A DNA stretch of 25,593 nt, taken from the NCBI GenBank assembly GCA_035518875.1, contig DATIXD010000110.1, positions 1-25,593 of the forward strand, written 5' to 3'. Positions 1 to 7,537 of this stretch are shown piece after piece. The stretch's first letter is position 1. The number at the start of each line of letters is the position of its first letter. The DNA comes from DATIXD01 sp035518875 (GTDB lineage: Bacteria > Pseudomonadota > Gammaproteobacteria > Methylococcales > Methylococcaceae). The position numbers were made by a program, and so were the translations under genes. Under the pieces are notes generated by a model. The model had not been told where the DNA came from and did not search any database. It worked only from the letters and a program-made list of their open reading frames with translations.

Positions 1-141
1 TCCTCCAGGCTTTGTTATCCGCTTCTCGCTCCGCGGCAGCTCCCTGCGGCAGAGTGGCGAGTGTCTAAAGTTGAGGTGAAATATTTACTTGGGCAAATCG
101 GGACGAGGCCCTACGTTATTTCAGCTTGGGTGTTCCACCCC

Positions 142-323
142 AGCCCCGGTGAATTCGGGGCTTTCCAGCCCTGCGCTTGAGTGGGCGCCTGCCGTGCGCT
201 TTTTGTAAGGTCGGTCAAACAAGCCAGGGAGAACTCCCGGTCGCCGCACGGTATCGAAACCAGGATGAGGATGACAAATCGAGGGAAGGAAGGATTTGGA
301 GGATGGTCATAAGAGGTATGACC
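142..323 (+). promoter_or_regulatory. Hairpin- and GGA-rich leader or small RNA candidate
   Basis: No gene is recognised in 1-302, but the DNA is unusually structured. Perfect or near-perfect stems lie at 142-148/156-162 (AGCCCCG, 7-base loop), 227-231/234-238 (GGGAG/CTCCC, extended by CC/GG around a bulged A), 275-280/293-298 (CAAATC/GATTTG) and 305-311/317-323 (GGTCATA/TATGACC). Seven GGA triplets fall within 261-303. They include CAGGATG at 261-267, which matches the CsrA-binding repeat described for CsrB RNA, and two GGA in the loop of the third stem. I infer either a CsrA/RsmA-titrating RNA or a CsrA-controlled mRNA leader. The purine run would also serve as ribosome-binding site for the ATG at 303. 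No promoter stands out and no known riboswitch family fits. Confidence 0.3.
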
Positions 324-488
324 GATGTCGCGCGGTTTATCTTTGGTACGAACGGAATGCTGATGTCGGCCAACGCAGAGGAGGTCGCCGTAAGCCGGCG
401 TTCCGATATGGATTCATACGGGACTATCCTGCCGGGGCACCGGGTGAATGCAAATCTGTTCTCGGCAGGTGCTTCGGCACTTAGTTGA
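303..488 (+). CDS. Doubtful small ORF, 61 aa, unknown
   Basis: The frame is open upstream to 177, but only the ATG at 303 has a good Shine-Dalgarno, the AAGGAAGG run about 9 bases upstream. The 61-residue product (starting MVIRGMTDVARF) has no signal peptide, membrane segment or motif that I recognise. The start lies between two stem-loops (275-298 and 305-323), so translation could be gated by RNA structure. It converges on rtcB, with the stops about 40 bases apart. The ORF could equally be chance coding in a structured noncoding RNA. Confidence 0.2.
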   Translation: MVIRGMTDVARFIFGTNGMLMSANAEEVAVSRRSDMDSYGTILPGHRVNANLFSAGASALS

Positions 489-503
489 TGCGGTGCTCGA
501 CTT

Positions 504-521
504 CGAGAAAACCTGTTCTCG
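504..521 (-). terminator. Hairpin just after rtcB, weak terminator candidate
   Basis: A perfect 6-bp stem, CGAGAA/TTCTCG, with a 6-base loop lies 6 bases past the rtcB stop codon. It has no U-tract on either strand, so termination by it alone is doubtful. Its position between two converging reading frames is the main support. Confidence 0.25.
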
Positions 522-527
522 GAACCC

Positions 528-1958
528 TCAGCCCTTAATGCAAACCAAGGGCCGGAGTTTCGCCACCAGGCGAGCCAGGCCCGCCCGGTCCGCCGCCTTG
601 ACAACGGCGTCCACGTCCTTGTAGGCGCCCGGTGCTTCTTCGGCGACACCCCGCTGCGAGGGGCTGCGCACGATGATGCCGCGCGCCGCCAGTTCGTCGA
701 CAACCTGACGCCCGTGCCAGGTTCGGCTCGCCTGATGCCGACTCATGCTGCGGCCGGCGCCGTGGCAGGCCGAGGCGAAGGCGCGCTGATCGCTTTCGGG
801 GTTGCCGGCCAGAATGTAGGAAGCGGTGCCCATCGAGCCGCCGATGAGCACCGGCTGACCGGTTTTCCGGAACACCGACGGCAAGTCCGGATGGCCCGGC
901 CCGAAGGCGCGCGTCGCGCCCTTGCGGTGTACATAGAGCTGCCGTCGCTGTCCATCGACGATATGTTCCTCCAGCTTGCAGGTGTTGTGGGAAACGTCGA
1001 AAAGCAACGCCAGATTCGCGCGCGGCAGAATCTCGTGGAACACCTGCCGCGTCAGGTGGGTGATGATCTGCCGGTTAGCGAGGGCGCAATTGATGGCGGC
1101 GCGCATTGCTCCCAGATAACTGTGCCCCACCACCGATTCGATGGGGGCGCAGGCGAGTTCGCGGTCGGGGAGCTTGATGCCGTGCTCGGCGGCGGCGATC
1201 TGCATGCGCCTGAGGAATTCGGTGCCGATCTGGTGGCCCAGCCCGCGCGAGCCGCAGTGAATGGTCACCACCACATCGCCAGGCGCAACCCCGAAGACGG
1301 CGGCGGTTTCGGGATCGAAAACCTCGGCCACTTCCTGGACTTCCAGGTAATGATTGCCGGAGCCGAGGGTGCCCATCTCGTCACGCTGGCGCTGTTTGGC
1401 GTGATCGGAAACCTCGCTTGGCAAAGCGCCCTCCATTCGGCCGCGTTCTTCGATCCGCTCCAAGTCGGCCGGTGTTCCGTAGCCCCGGGCAACGGCCCAT
1501 TCCGCACCTCCTTTCAGCATCTCGTCCATGCCTTTCTTGTCGAGGCGAATCTGCCCATGGCTTCCTACCCCGACCGGGATACTGACGTACAAGGCCTCGG
1601 CCAGTTCGGTCTTAAGAGGCTCCACATCCTCGCGTTTCAAGCCGGTCAGCAGCGTCCGCACCCCGCAGGAAATGTCGAAACCCACGCCGCCGGCCGAGAC
1701 CACGCCGCCCTGGGCGGCATCGAAGGCGGCGACGCCGCCGATGGGGAAGCCGTAGCCCCAGTGGGCGTCGGGCATGGCGTAGCTGGCCCCGACGATGCCC
1801 GGCAGGCTCGCTACGTTCACGGCCTGCTCTAGCACCTTATCGTCCATCTCGCGAATCAAGGCCTCATCGGCGTAAATGACGACCGGCACGCGCATCGGCT
1901 TGACCGGCGCGATGCGCCAAGCGAATTCGGATAATCGTTCAAATCGCGTGATATCCAT
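528..1958 (-). CDS. rtcB: RtcB-family RNA ligase (3'-phosphate/5'-OH ligase)
   Basis: The product (476 aa) is an RtcB ligase, which joins RNA 2',3'-cyclic or 3'-phosphate ends to 5'-OH ends using GTP and Mn2+. Family motifs appear in order: PDAHWGYGFPIGG (about 64-76), GVGFDISCG (Asp95 and Cys98, metal ligands), GTLGSGNH (His203), TIHCGSRGLG (His234), SHNTCKLE (His324), RKGATRAFGPG, GGSMGT and CHGAGRSMSR. The His in this last motif (399) is the residue that carries GMP. Length is full. An ATG three codons upstream (1967) directly abuts the ACGGAG Shine-Dalgarno, so the ATG at 1958 with a 9-base spacer is preferred. It starts 15 bases after the glgC stop and is probably co-transcribed with it. 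No rtcA, rtcR or archease gene is nearby, so the substrate (damaged tRNA or rRNA) is inference. Confidence 0.95.
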   Translation of the reverse strand: MDITRFERLSEFAWRIAPVKPMRVPVVIYADEALIREMDDKVLEQAVNVASLPGIVGASYAMPDAHWGYGFPIGGVAAFDAAQGGVVSAGGVGFDISCGVRTLLTGLKREDVEPLKTELAEALYVSIPVGVGSHGQIRLDKKGMDEMLKGGAEWAVARGYGTPADLERIEERGRMEGALPSEVSDHAKQRQRDEMGTLGSGNHYLEVQEVAEVFDPETAAVFGVAPGDVVVTIHCGSRGLGHQIGTEFLRRMQIAAAEHGIKLPDRELACAPIESVVGHSYLGAMRAAINCALANRQIITHLTRQVFHEILPRANLALLFDVSHNTCKLEEHIVDGQRRQLYVHRKGATRAFGPGHPDLPSVFRKTGQPVLIGGSMGTASYILAGNPESDQRAFASACHGAGRSMSRHQASRTWHGRQVVDELAARGIIVRSPSQRGVAEEAPGAYKDVDAVVKAADRAGLARLVAKLRPLVCIKG

Positions 1959-1973
1959 GACCAACATCTCCGT

Positions 1974-3197
1974 TCAATAGATTGGCGCGAATCCGCGCTT
2001 GCCTTTCGGCAGGACCACGATTCCGGAGGCGCTGACATGGTAACGCTGCTCGTCGGCCGAGCGCTCATAGCCGATTTCGGCGTTCGGCGGAATGAGATTG
2101 TAGCGGTCGACGATCGTGCGGCGAAGCCGTGAACCCCGGCCTATCACGGTGTAGTCCATGATGATGCAATCTTCGATGTCGGCATCGGGTTCGAGGGTCA
2201 CTTCACGCCGGATCACCGAGTTACGAATATTGGCGTCATTGATGACGGTGCCCCCGCCAAAAATGCTGTTGTGGATTCTCCCGCCGATGATTTTGGTGTT
2301 CGGACCCACATAGTTATCCGAATAAATGGGCCAGTAGGGGTTGAACGTGTCGAAGCGGGGTTCCAGTCCCAGCATGTCCATATGGGCGTCGTAATAGGCC
2401 TCGATGTTGCCGACATCGCGCCAATAGAACTGTTCTTCGTAGGGCTTGGTGCCCGGCACCCTGTTTGATGCGAAATCATAGGCATAGACCCGGTGCGTGC
2501 GAATCAGACGCGGTAATACGTCGTGGCCGAAATCTTTTTCTCTCCTGACATGCGCTTCTTCCAGTGCGTCGATCAACACCTCGGTGCTGAACAGGTAGTT
2601 TCCCATGGAGGCGAGACAGTGCAGCGGATCGCCGGGAAGGGGCTTGGGTGTCGCCGGCTTCTCCTGAAAATCCGTGATACGGTGGCTGGGATCGGGAATG
2701 ATGACGCCGAAGGCGGGGCACTGGTTCAGGGACATGGGCAAGGCCGCGATCGTCACGTCGGCCTTGTGGTCCAAATGGAATTGGACCATTTGGTTGATAT
2801 CCATACGATAGATGTGATCGGCACCGAACACCGCCACCACATCCGGACGGTGATGGTAAACCAGCCCCAGGTTCTGATAGACGGCATCGGCGGTTCCTTG
2901 GAACCAGTCAGGGCCGCCGCGCATCTGGGCCGGCACGACTGTGACGAAATGCCCCTGGATGAGATGGGAAACCGACCAGGCTCTGCGCACGTGCTCGATC
3001 AGGGACTGGGATTTGTATTGGACGAGCAAATAGACCGAGTGGATTTCGGAATTGACCAGATTGCTGAGCACGAAATCGACGACGCGGTAACGTTCGCCGA
3101 AAGGAACCGCCGGCTTCGACCGCTCCGCGGTGAGCGGGTGTAAACGAGTGCCTTCGCCACCGGCCATAACCATGGCAAGCACCTTGGGGATCGCCAT
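1974..3197 (-). CDS. glgC: Glucose-1-phosphate adenylyltransferase (ADP-glucose pyrophosphorylase)
   Basis: The product (407 aa) makes ADP-glucose from glucose-1-phosphate and ATP, the committed step of bacterial glycogen synthesis. The nucleotidyltransferase signature AGGEGTRL follows the N-terminal VLAMVM strand, with SKPAVPFGERYRVVDF just after it. FGADHIYRMD carries the catalytic Asp, and ITDFQEKP marks the glucose-1-phosphate site. The C-terminal third (from YVGPNTKI, with IHNSIFGGG, NSVIRREV and IIMDYTVIG) has the hexapeptide pattern of a left-handed beta-helix. The frame is open 16 codons further upstream, but GGAGG six bases before the ATG at 3197 fixes the start at MAIPKV. No other glg gene is in the window. 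The downstream partner, rtcB, is functionally unrelated. Confidence 0.96.
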   Translation of the reverse strand: MAIPKVLAMVMAGGEGTRLHPLTAERSKPAVPFGERYRVVDFVLSNLVNSEIHSVYLLVQYKSQSLIEHVRRAWSVSHLIQGHFVTVVPAQMRGGPDWFQGTADAVYQNLGLVYHHRPDVVAVFGADHIYRMDINQMVQFHLDHKADVTIAALPMSLNQCPAFGVIIPDPSHRITDFQEKPATPKPLPGDPLHCLASMGNYLFSTEVLIDALEEAHVRREKDFGHDVLPRLIRTHRVYAYDFASNRVPGTKPYEEQFYWRDVGNIEAYYDAHMDMLGLEPRFDTFNPYWPIYSDNYVGPNTKIIGGRIHNSIFGGGTVINDANIRNSVIRREVTLEPDADIEDCIIMDYTVIGRGSRLRRTIVDRYNLIPPNAEIGYERSADEQRYHVSASGIVVLPKGKRGFAPIY

Positions 3198-3332
3198 CGT
3201 GCACCTCCGCCTCGTTATCACAAATAAGACAACGAAAGGCTCCAAATGTTCGTTATGATGTCGTTCGGCATGACAGGAACAGTCCGAGACCCGGAGTTCG
3301 GCCCGTGACTCCCGTTACATCGCGCTCGCCGT

Positions 3333-3378
3333 GTTTCATATGAAACCCGAATGTTTCCGCTGCCGTATCATATGAAAC
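3333..3378. promoter_or_regulatory. Tandem palindromic operator or upstream activator sites
   Basis: A perfect 14-bp palindrome, GTTTCATATGAAAC, occupies 3333-3346. Its 11-base part TCATATGAAAC recurs in the same orientation at 3368-3378. The two copies are 32 bp apart, close to three helical turns, so they would lie on the same face of the DNA. They sit between divergent glgC and the persulfide dioxygenase gene, about 130-165 bp upstream of the start site expected for the sigma-54-like promoter. That is the usual distance for an enhancer-binding activator. The regulator is not in the window. Confidence 0.55.
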
Positions 3379-3478
3379 ATCCCGGCGGCGATTTAGGGCA
3401 TCTCGGCTGGAGTGGGAGCTTCCGTACCGGCGCCGCAAGACGCATTAAGTGTGGTTTCGTGCCACAAGGGGCGGGAAT

Positions 3479-3494
3479 TGGCACGGCCTTTGAC
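3479..3494 (+). promoter_or_regulatory. Sigma-54-like -24/-12 promoter candidate
   Basis: The -24 element TGGCACG matches the RpoN consensus perfectly. Four bases later comes TTGAC in place of the consensus TTGC(A/T). The GG-to-GN spacing is correct, but the normally strongly conserved C of the -12 GC is A here. Transcription would start near 3505, giving a leader of about 40 bases before the ATG at 3544. A sigma-70 reading (TTGACT as a -35) lacks a convincing -10 downstream. Confidence 0.4.
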
Positions 3495-3543
3495 TGGTCT
3501 TAGGCATACCATCATCCACTGCGTTCCAAGACGGAGAAACGCC

Positions 3544-4248
3544 ATGATCTTCCGACAGCTCTTCGAAGCCGAAACCTTCACATACACCTATTTGCTCGGC
3601 TGCGAGCGCACCCGCCGGGCGGTGCTGATCGATCCGGTCGTTTCCGAGGCGGACGGCTACATCGGGCTGCTCAAGCAGCTGGATTTGAAGCTGATCTATA
3701 CCCTGGAAACCCATGTCCACGCCGATCACATCACCGGTTCGGGCCTTTTGCGCGAGCGGCTCGGAAGCAAGAGCGTGGTGCACCGGGACGCCGGCGCCAT
3801 GTGCGCCGACCTGCTGGTTACCGACGGGGTGCTGCTACAGGTGGGCGATCTCGAGATCGAGGCGCGTCATACCCCCGGTCACACCAACGGTTGCGTGAGT
3901 TATGTAATGAACGATCGGGTGTTCACCGGCGACGCCCTGTTCATTGGCGGTTGCGGCCGAACAGACTTCCAGCAGGGCGATCCCGGTCGGCTCTACGACA
4001 GCATCCTGCAGAAGCTATTCACCCTGCCGCCGGACACACTGGTCTACCCCGGCCATGATTATAAGGGCGAGACGGTAACGACCATCAAGCAGGAGATGGC
4101 CAAGAACCCACGTCTGGGGGGCGGCAAGACCCGCGAGGAGTTCATCGCGATCATGAGCGCGCTCGATCTCCCATACCCCAAATTCATCGAACAGGCCCTG
4201 CCGGCCAATCAAGCCTGCGGGCGCGAGGCGGCGGTGCGACATGGGTGA
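3544..4248 (+). CDS. Persulfide dioxygenase-like metallo-beta-lactamase (ETHE1 type)
   Basis: The product (234 aa) resembles ETHE1/PDO enzymes, which oxidise glutathione persulfide to sulfite with a mononuclear Fe(II). It shows THVHADHITGSG (His57, His59, Asp61), HTPGHTNGC (His113), FTGDALFIGGCGRTDFQ (Asp130) and YPGHDYKG (His171). His57, His113 and Asp130 correspond to the iron ligands of ETHE1. The GCGRTDFQ block and the PANQACG tail separate this family from glyoxalase II. There is no rhodanese domain and no signal peptide, so it should be cytoplasmic. GGAGA six bases upstream supports the ATG at 3544. It is monocistronic and converges with cbbO. Control is likely by the upstream palindromes and the sigma-54-like promoter. 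Other bacteria place such genes under FisR (sigma-54) or BigR/SqrR control, which makes sulfide or persulfide detoxification the likely job. Confidence 0.88.
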   Translation: MIFRQLFEAETFTYTYLLGCERTRRAVLIDPVVSEADGYIGLLKQLDLKLIYTLETHVHADHITGSGLLRERLGSKSVVHRDAGAMCADLLVTDGVLLQVGDLEIEARHTPGHTNGCVSYVMNDRVFTGDALFIGGCGRTDFQQGDPGRLYDSILQKLFTLPPDTLVYPGHDYKGETVTTIKQEMAKNPRLGGGKTREEFIAIMSALDLPYPKFIEQALPANQACGREAAVRHG

Positions 4249-4259
4249 GGGGATCGGTA

Positions 4260-4282
4260 GGTTGCGTTAGCGCTGCGAAACC
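4260..4282. repeat. Intergenic imperfect palindrome between convergent genes
   Basis: GGTTGCGT pairs with GCGAAACC across a 7-base loop (one G:A mismatch, one G:U). The sequence resembles the intergenic palindromes of the 'GTAGG-TTGCGTTAGCG ... CGAC' type that are scattered through many gammaproteobacterial genomes. It fills most of the 44-base gap between the dioxygenase gene and cbbO, and may act as a weak bidirectional terminator. It has no U-tract. Confidence 0.4.
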
Positions 4283-4292
4283 CGACGATCGA

Positions 4293-6629
4293 CTAACCCG
4301 TCAGGCTGACGAACAACTGCGGCAACCGCTCCGGCAGTTTCTGCACATGGTCGACCACGGTGTAGCGGTTGGGGCCGAAGATGCGCGAGACATACTGATC
4401 CGCTTCCGGATCCAAGGTCAGGCAGTACGTGTTTACGCCCACCGTGGCCAGTTCCTCCACCGCCTTCTTGGTGTCCATGCGCAGATACTGCGGATCGCGT
4501 TCGTCGATGTCGGCCGGCTCGCCGTCGCTGACCAGCAGCAACAGCTTTTTCTGTTGGGGCTGGCGCAGTAGATATTGGCCGGCGTGGCGCAAGGCCGCCC
4601 CCATGCGGGTGGAGAGTCCCCCGCGCATCCCCGAGAGCTTGGCCTTGGCTTGATCGTCGAAGGCCTGGTCGAAGTCTTTGAAACGATAGTACTGGACGTC
4701 GTGGCGGCCATCGGAGGCGAAGCCGTGAATGGCATAGGGGTCGCCGATGCCGTTGATGGCCCATGAAAGCAGGGTGGTGGCTTCCCTCGCCAGTTGAATC
4801 ACCGGGCGGTCGCTGCCGGCCATGATTTCGTTGGTGGATTGCGACAAATCCAGCAACAACAGCACCGCCAGATCCCGAGTCTTGCGGATATAGCGGATGT
4901 TGATGCGCGGGTCCGGCATTTCGCCCATACGCATGTCGATCATGGCACGGATGGCGGCGTTGAGGTCGATCTCGTCGCCGTCTTCCTGACGACGCTGGCG
5001 GATCAGGCCTGTCGGCTGCAGGGCATCGATGATGCGGCGCAGGTTGCTGGCGATAGGCTTGTACTCGGTCAAAATCCCGTCGATCAGGGCCGGATCGCCC
5101 TTGGGCTGGCGCTTTTCCAGCACCGTGGCCCAATTGGGCCGATGCAGCTGCACCTGGTAATCCCATTCCTGGTAATGGAAGGGGTCGCTCACCGGTTCCT
5201 TGCCTTCCAGCTCGTTGATGGTGACGCCTTCCTGGTCGAGGAAATAGGGCGTTTCCAGGGTCCAGATTTCCTCGGCATCGTCGCCGGCGAATTCGATGTC
5301 GGCATCGCCCATCACCATGTCGATCAGGCTGACCTTCTTGCGTACCTGATGGCTGGCCGAGATGTACTCCGCCTCGTGCCAGGTTTTTTCGTCGAACGCC
5401 CAGATATAGCGGTTGTCGTCGCGGTAGGGGATGCGCGCGCTTTCCAAAATGCGCAGGGCGGGCAGGCGCGGGCGTGCGCCCAACCGGTTGTAGAAGGTCA
5501 CGCCCAGATCCCAGCTCAGACGGTTGTCTTCGGGGTCGGCGGCGAAGCGTGTGCGGAATTCCGTGACAGTCTCGCCGATGAGGTCGTCGTCGCATTCCAG
5601 CTCAAAGTCCAGCAGGGCATGGGCCAGCTTTTCGATCATCGCCACGGCGGGGTCGAGTTGGGGGCGAGCTTCCGGCATCGTTTCGTGCAGGGGCGACCAC
5701 AGCTGCTTCAAGCCCGGAAAGTCGCGGATGGCCAGGTGCTCGATGCGGGCGTCCTCGAACAGACCAATGAACAGCATCTGGGTCTGATTGAGCTGCTCGG
5801 CGGAGATCGGCCTTCGGGTATAGACCAGGTGCGCGGCGGTATGGGCGGCGGCGGCGCGGTACAGCTCCTTTCCGGAGATGCCGCCGTAATCGTCGTAGGC
5901 ATCCGGCAGGTGTATGACCCGGGATTCGATGAAGGGCTTGTAGCCCTCGCGGGTTTCGTAGTCGCCCGAGGTCGGGCACATGAAGAAATCCCGCGCCCAC
6001 AGCGCGCGCAGATAGAAGTTCAGCTTGCGCTGGGTGTCGACGAACAGGGTGCCGCGTCGCTCCTTCTGCAAGACGGCCAGGCTGTCCGCCGATTGCAGGC
6101 TGAAGTATTTGTTCAGGGCATCGAAATCGCGCATGTGCGCCTGAGCGCCCCACAGCGCCCAGCGCCGCAGGCCGCCCAGAGTCAGTTGCTCGAGCAACTG
6201 GTCGAGATGCTCCAGCATGGGCCTAAGGCCCCTGGGAGCCTTGGCGGAGAGCTGATGGATCAGGGTAAGGTACTGGCGCAACAGTTCGGCGTCGCCAAGA
6301 CGCGCCGAGGCGGTGGGCAGGGTGTCGAACAGGCGGGCGACCACCGAGCCGCTGACCATGGAGGCCAGTTTCATGACGGCGGTGATGAGGTCGACGAGGA
6401 TGTCCTCCCCCACCTGCTTGACCACCAGTGGCATTTCCTGGAGATAGGAAATGACCAGTTCCGGGCCGCGCCCCAGTTCGCTGAGGGCCTTGGCGCCCTC
6501 GATATAGTTGCGCAGCCCGCCCGGCGACATGACCCGGGCGGCTTCGTGAAAGCTGGCGTTCAGCGTGTCCTTGATGTGCGGTTCAACCCGCTCGAGGAAA
6601 TCGCGGTAATCGTCGAGGTTGATGCTCAT
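4293..6629 (-). CDS. cbbO: RuBisCO activation protein CbbO (von Willebrand factor A domain)
   Basis: The product (778 aa) is the CbbO/NorD-type partner of the CbbQ ATPase. In form I RuBisCO systems the CbbQO complex removes inhibitory sugar phosphates from the active site. The long N-terminal part (about 1-580) is mostly helical and lacks familiar motifs. The C-terminal von Willebrand A domain carries a complete metal-ion-dependent adhesion site: DLSQS near residue 594, the Thr of GGLSTRMG near 670, and SDGEPAD near 702. Length matches CbbO (about 750-800). The start is supported by GGGAGA about 6 bases before the ATG. It lies 58 bases downstream of cbbQ and is the last gene of the cluster. 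NorD is the main alternative, but position beside cbbQ and cbbLS favours CbbO. Confidence 0.93.
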   Translation of the reverse strand: MSINLDDYRDFLERVEPHIKDTLNASFHEAARVMSPGGLRNYIEGAKALSELGRGPELVISYLQEMPLVVKQVGEDILVDLITAVMKLASMVSGSVVARLFDTLPTASARLGDAELLRQYLTLIHQLSAKAPRGLRPMLEHLDQLLEQLTLGGLRRWALWGAQAHMRDFDALNKYFSLQSADSLAVLQKERRGTLFVDTQRKLNFYLRALWARDFFMCPTSGDYETREGYKPFIESRVIHLPDAYDDYGGISGKELYRAAAAHTAAHLVYTRRPISAEQLNQTQMLFIGLFEDARIEHLAIRDFPGLKQLWSPLHETMPEARPQLDPAVAMIEKLAHALLDFELECDDDLIGETVTEFRTRFAADPEDNRLSWDLGVTFYNRLGARPRLPALRILESARIPYRDDNRYIWAFDEKTWHEAEYISASHQVRKKVSLIDMVMGDADIEFAGDDAEEIWTLETPYFLDQEGVTINELEGKEPVSDPFHYQEWDYQVQLHRPNWATVLEKRQPKGDPALIDGILTEYKPIASNLRRIIDALQPTGLIRQRRQEDGDEIDLNAAIRAMIDMRMGEMPDPRINIRYIRKTRDLAVLLLLDLSQSTNEIMAGSDRPVIQLAREATTLLSWAINGIGDPYAIHGFASDGRHDVQYYRFKDFDQAFDDQAKAKLSGMRGGLSTRMGAALRHAGQYLLRQPQQKKLLLLVSDGEPADIDERDPQYLRMDTKKAVEELATVGVNTYCLTLDPEADQYVSRIFGPNRYTVVDHVQKLPERLPQLFVSLTG

Positions 6630-6687
6630 GACCTATCTCCCGTGAGATGTGGGCTGGGATGAGCGAAGGCGAATCCCGGCCGCCGTG

Positions 6688-7488
6688 TCAGAAGAAAGTG
6701 GCCACCGCCGCGTCCAGAGTGTCGCGCATGTCCGGATCGTCGGTCAAGGGACGTACTAAGGTCATGGAACAGGCGGCCTTGGGTTCGATGCCCTTGGCGA
6801 TGAGCTGGCCGGCGTAAACCAGCAAGCGCGTGGAGATGCCTTCATCCAGGCCGTGCCCCTTGAGATTGCGGGCGCGGTGGGCGATCTGCACCAACTTTTC
6901 GGCGGTCGCGGCGTCGATGCCGGTTTCGTGGCAGACCACGTCGGTTTCGACGACGGTGTCGGGATAGTTGAAGTCCAACGCGCCGAAACGTTGCTTGGTG
7001 GACTGCTTCAGATCCTTCATCAGATTCTGATAACCGGGATTGTAAGAGATCACCAGCTGGAAGTCGGGGTGAGCGGCCACCAATTCGCCCTTCTTGTCCA
7101 GGGGCAGATTGCGGCGGTGGTCGGTCAAGGGGTGGATGACCACGGTGGTGTCCTGGCGCGCTTCGACCACTTCATCGAGATAGCAAATGGCGCCAATGCG
7201 CGCGGCGGTGGTCAAGGGGCCGTCCTGCCAACGGGTGCCGGCGGCATCGAGCAGGAAGCGGCCGACCAGGTCGGAGGCGGTCATGTCCTCGTTGCAGGCT
7301 ACGGTAATCAGAGGCCTCTCCAGTTTCCAAGCCATGTATTCGACGAAGCGGGTCTTGCCGCAGCCGGTCGGGCCTTTCAGCATTACCGGCATGCGCGCGG
7401 CGTAGGCGGCCTCGAACAGCCTTATTTCATCCCCGACCGGCCGATAGTATGGTTCGTCATGGATCAGAAATTGCTCGCGGTTACTCAT
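6688..7488 (-). CDS. cbbQ: RuBisCO activase ATPase CbbQ (MoxR-type AAA+)
   Basis: The product (266 aa) is a MoxR-family AAA+ ATPase of the CbbQ/NorQ type. It forms a hexameric motor that works with CbbO on inhibited RuBisCO. Visible motifs are Walker A GPTGCGKT (39-46), Walker B ICYLDE (101-106) and an Asn-containing sensor 1 stretch, LVISYNPGYQN. The N-terminal EPYYRPVGDE and C-terminal RPLTDDPDM are typical of this family. A TAGGAG Shine-Dalgarno six bases before the ATG supports the start. It lies 49 bases downstream of the phosphatase gene and 58 bases upstream of cbbO. The NorQ alternative is disfavoured by the RuBisCO context. Confidence 0.95.
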   Translation of the reverse strand: MSNREQFLIHDEPYYRPVGDEIRLFEAAYAARMPVMLKGPTGCGKTRFVEYMAWKLERPLITVACNEDMTASDLVGRFLLDAAGTRWQDGPLTTAARIGAICYLDEVVEARQDTTVVIHPLTDHRRNLPLDKKGELVAAHPDFQLVISYNPGYQNLMKDLKQSTKQRFGALDFNYPDTVVETDVVCHETGIDAATAEKLVQIAHRARNLKGHGLDEGISTRLLVYAGQLIAKGIEPKAACSMTLVRPLTDDPDMRDTLDAAVATFF

Positions 7489-7537
7489 GGTTGGCTCCTA
7501 GACATCGGTAACGTCGACATCGACAAATTTGGGATGG

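Noticed and set aside
120..300. Cobalamin or cyclic-di-GMP riboswitch
   Set aside because: GCCAGGGAG and GGGCAAATCGGGACG recall parts of those motifs, but the conserved cores and helices are missing and no fitting downstream gene follows.
714..1832. 372-codon open frame opposite rtcB
   Set aside because: Antisense shadow. The rtcB reading has every catalytic motif in order.
3253..3438. Small minus-strand frame in the glgC-dioxygenase gap
   Set aside because: No ribosome-binding site and no motif. The palindromes and promoter better explain the region.
4794..6662. 622-codon open frame opposite cbbO
   Set aside because: It is the antisense shadow of a well-conserved gene in G+C-rich DNA. The translation lacks motifs, is rich in Gly, Val, His and Gln, and has no ribosome-binding site.
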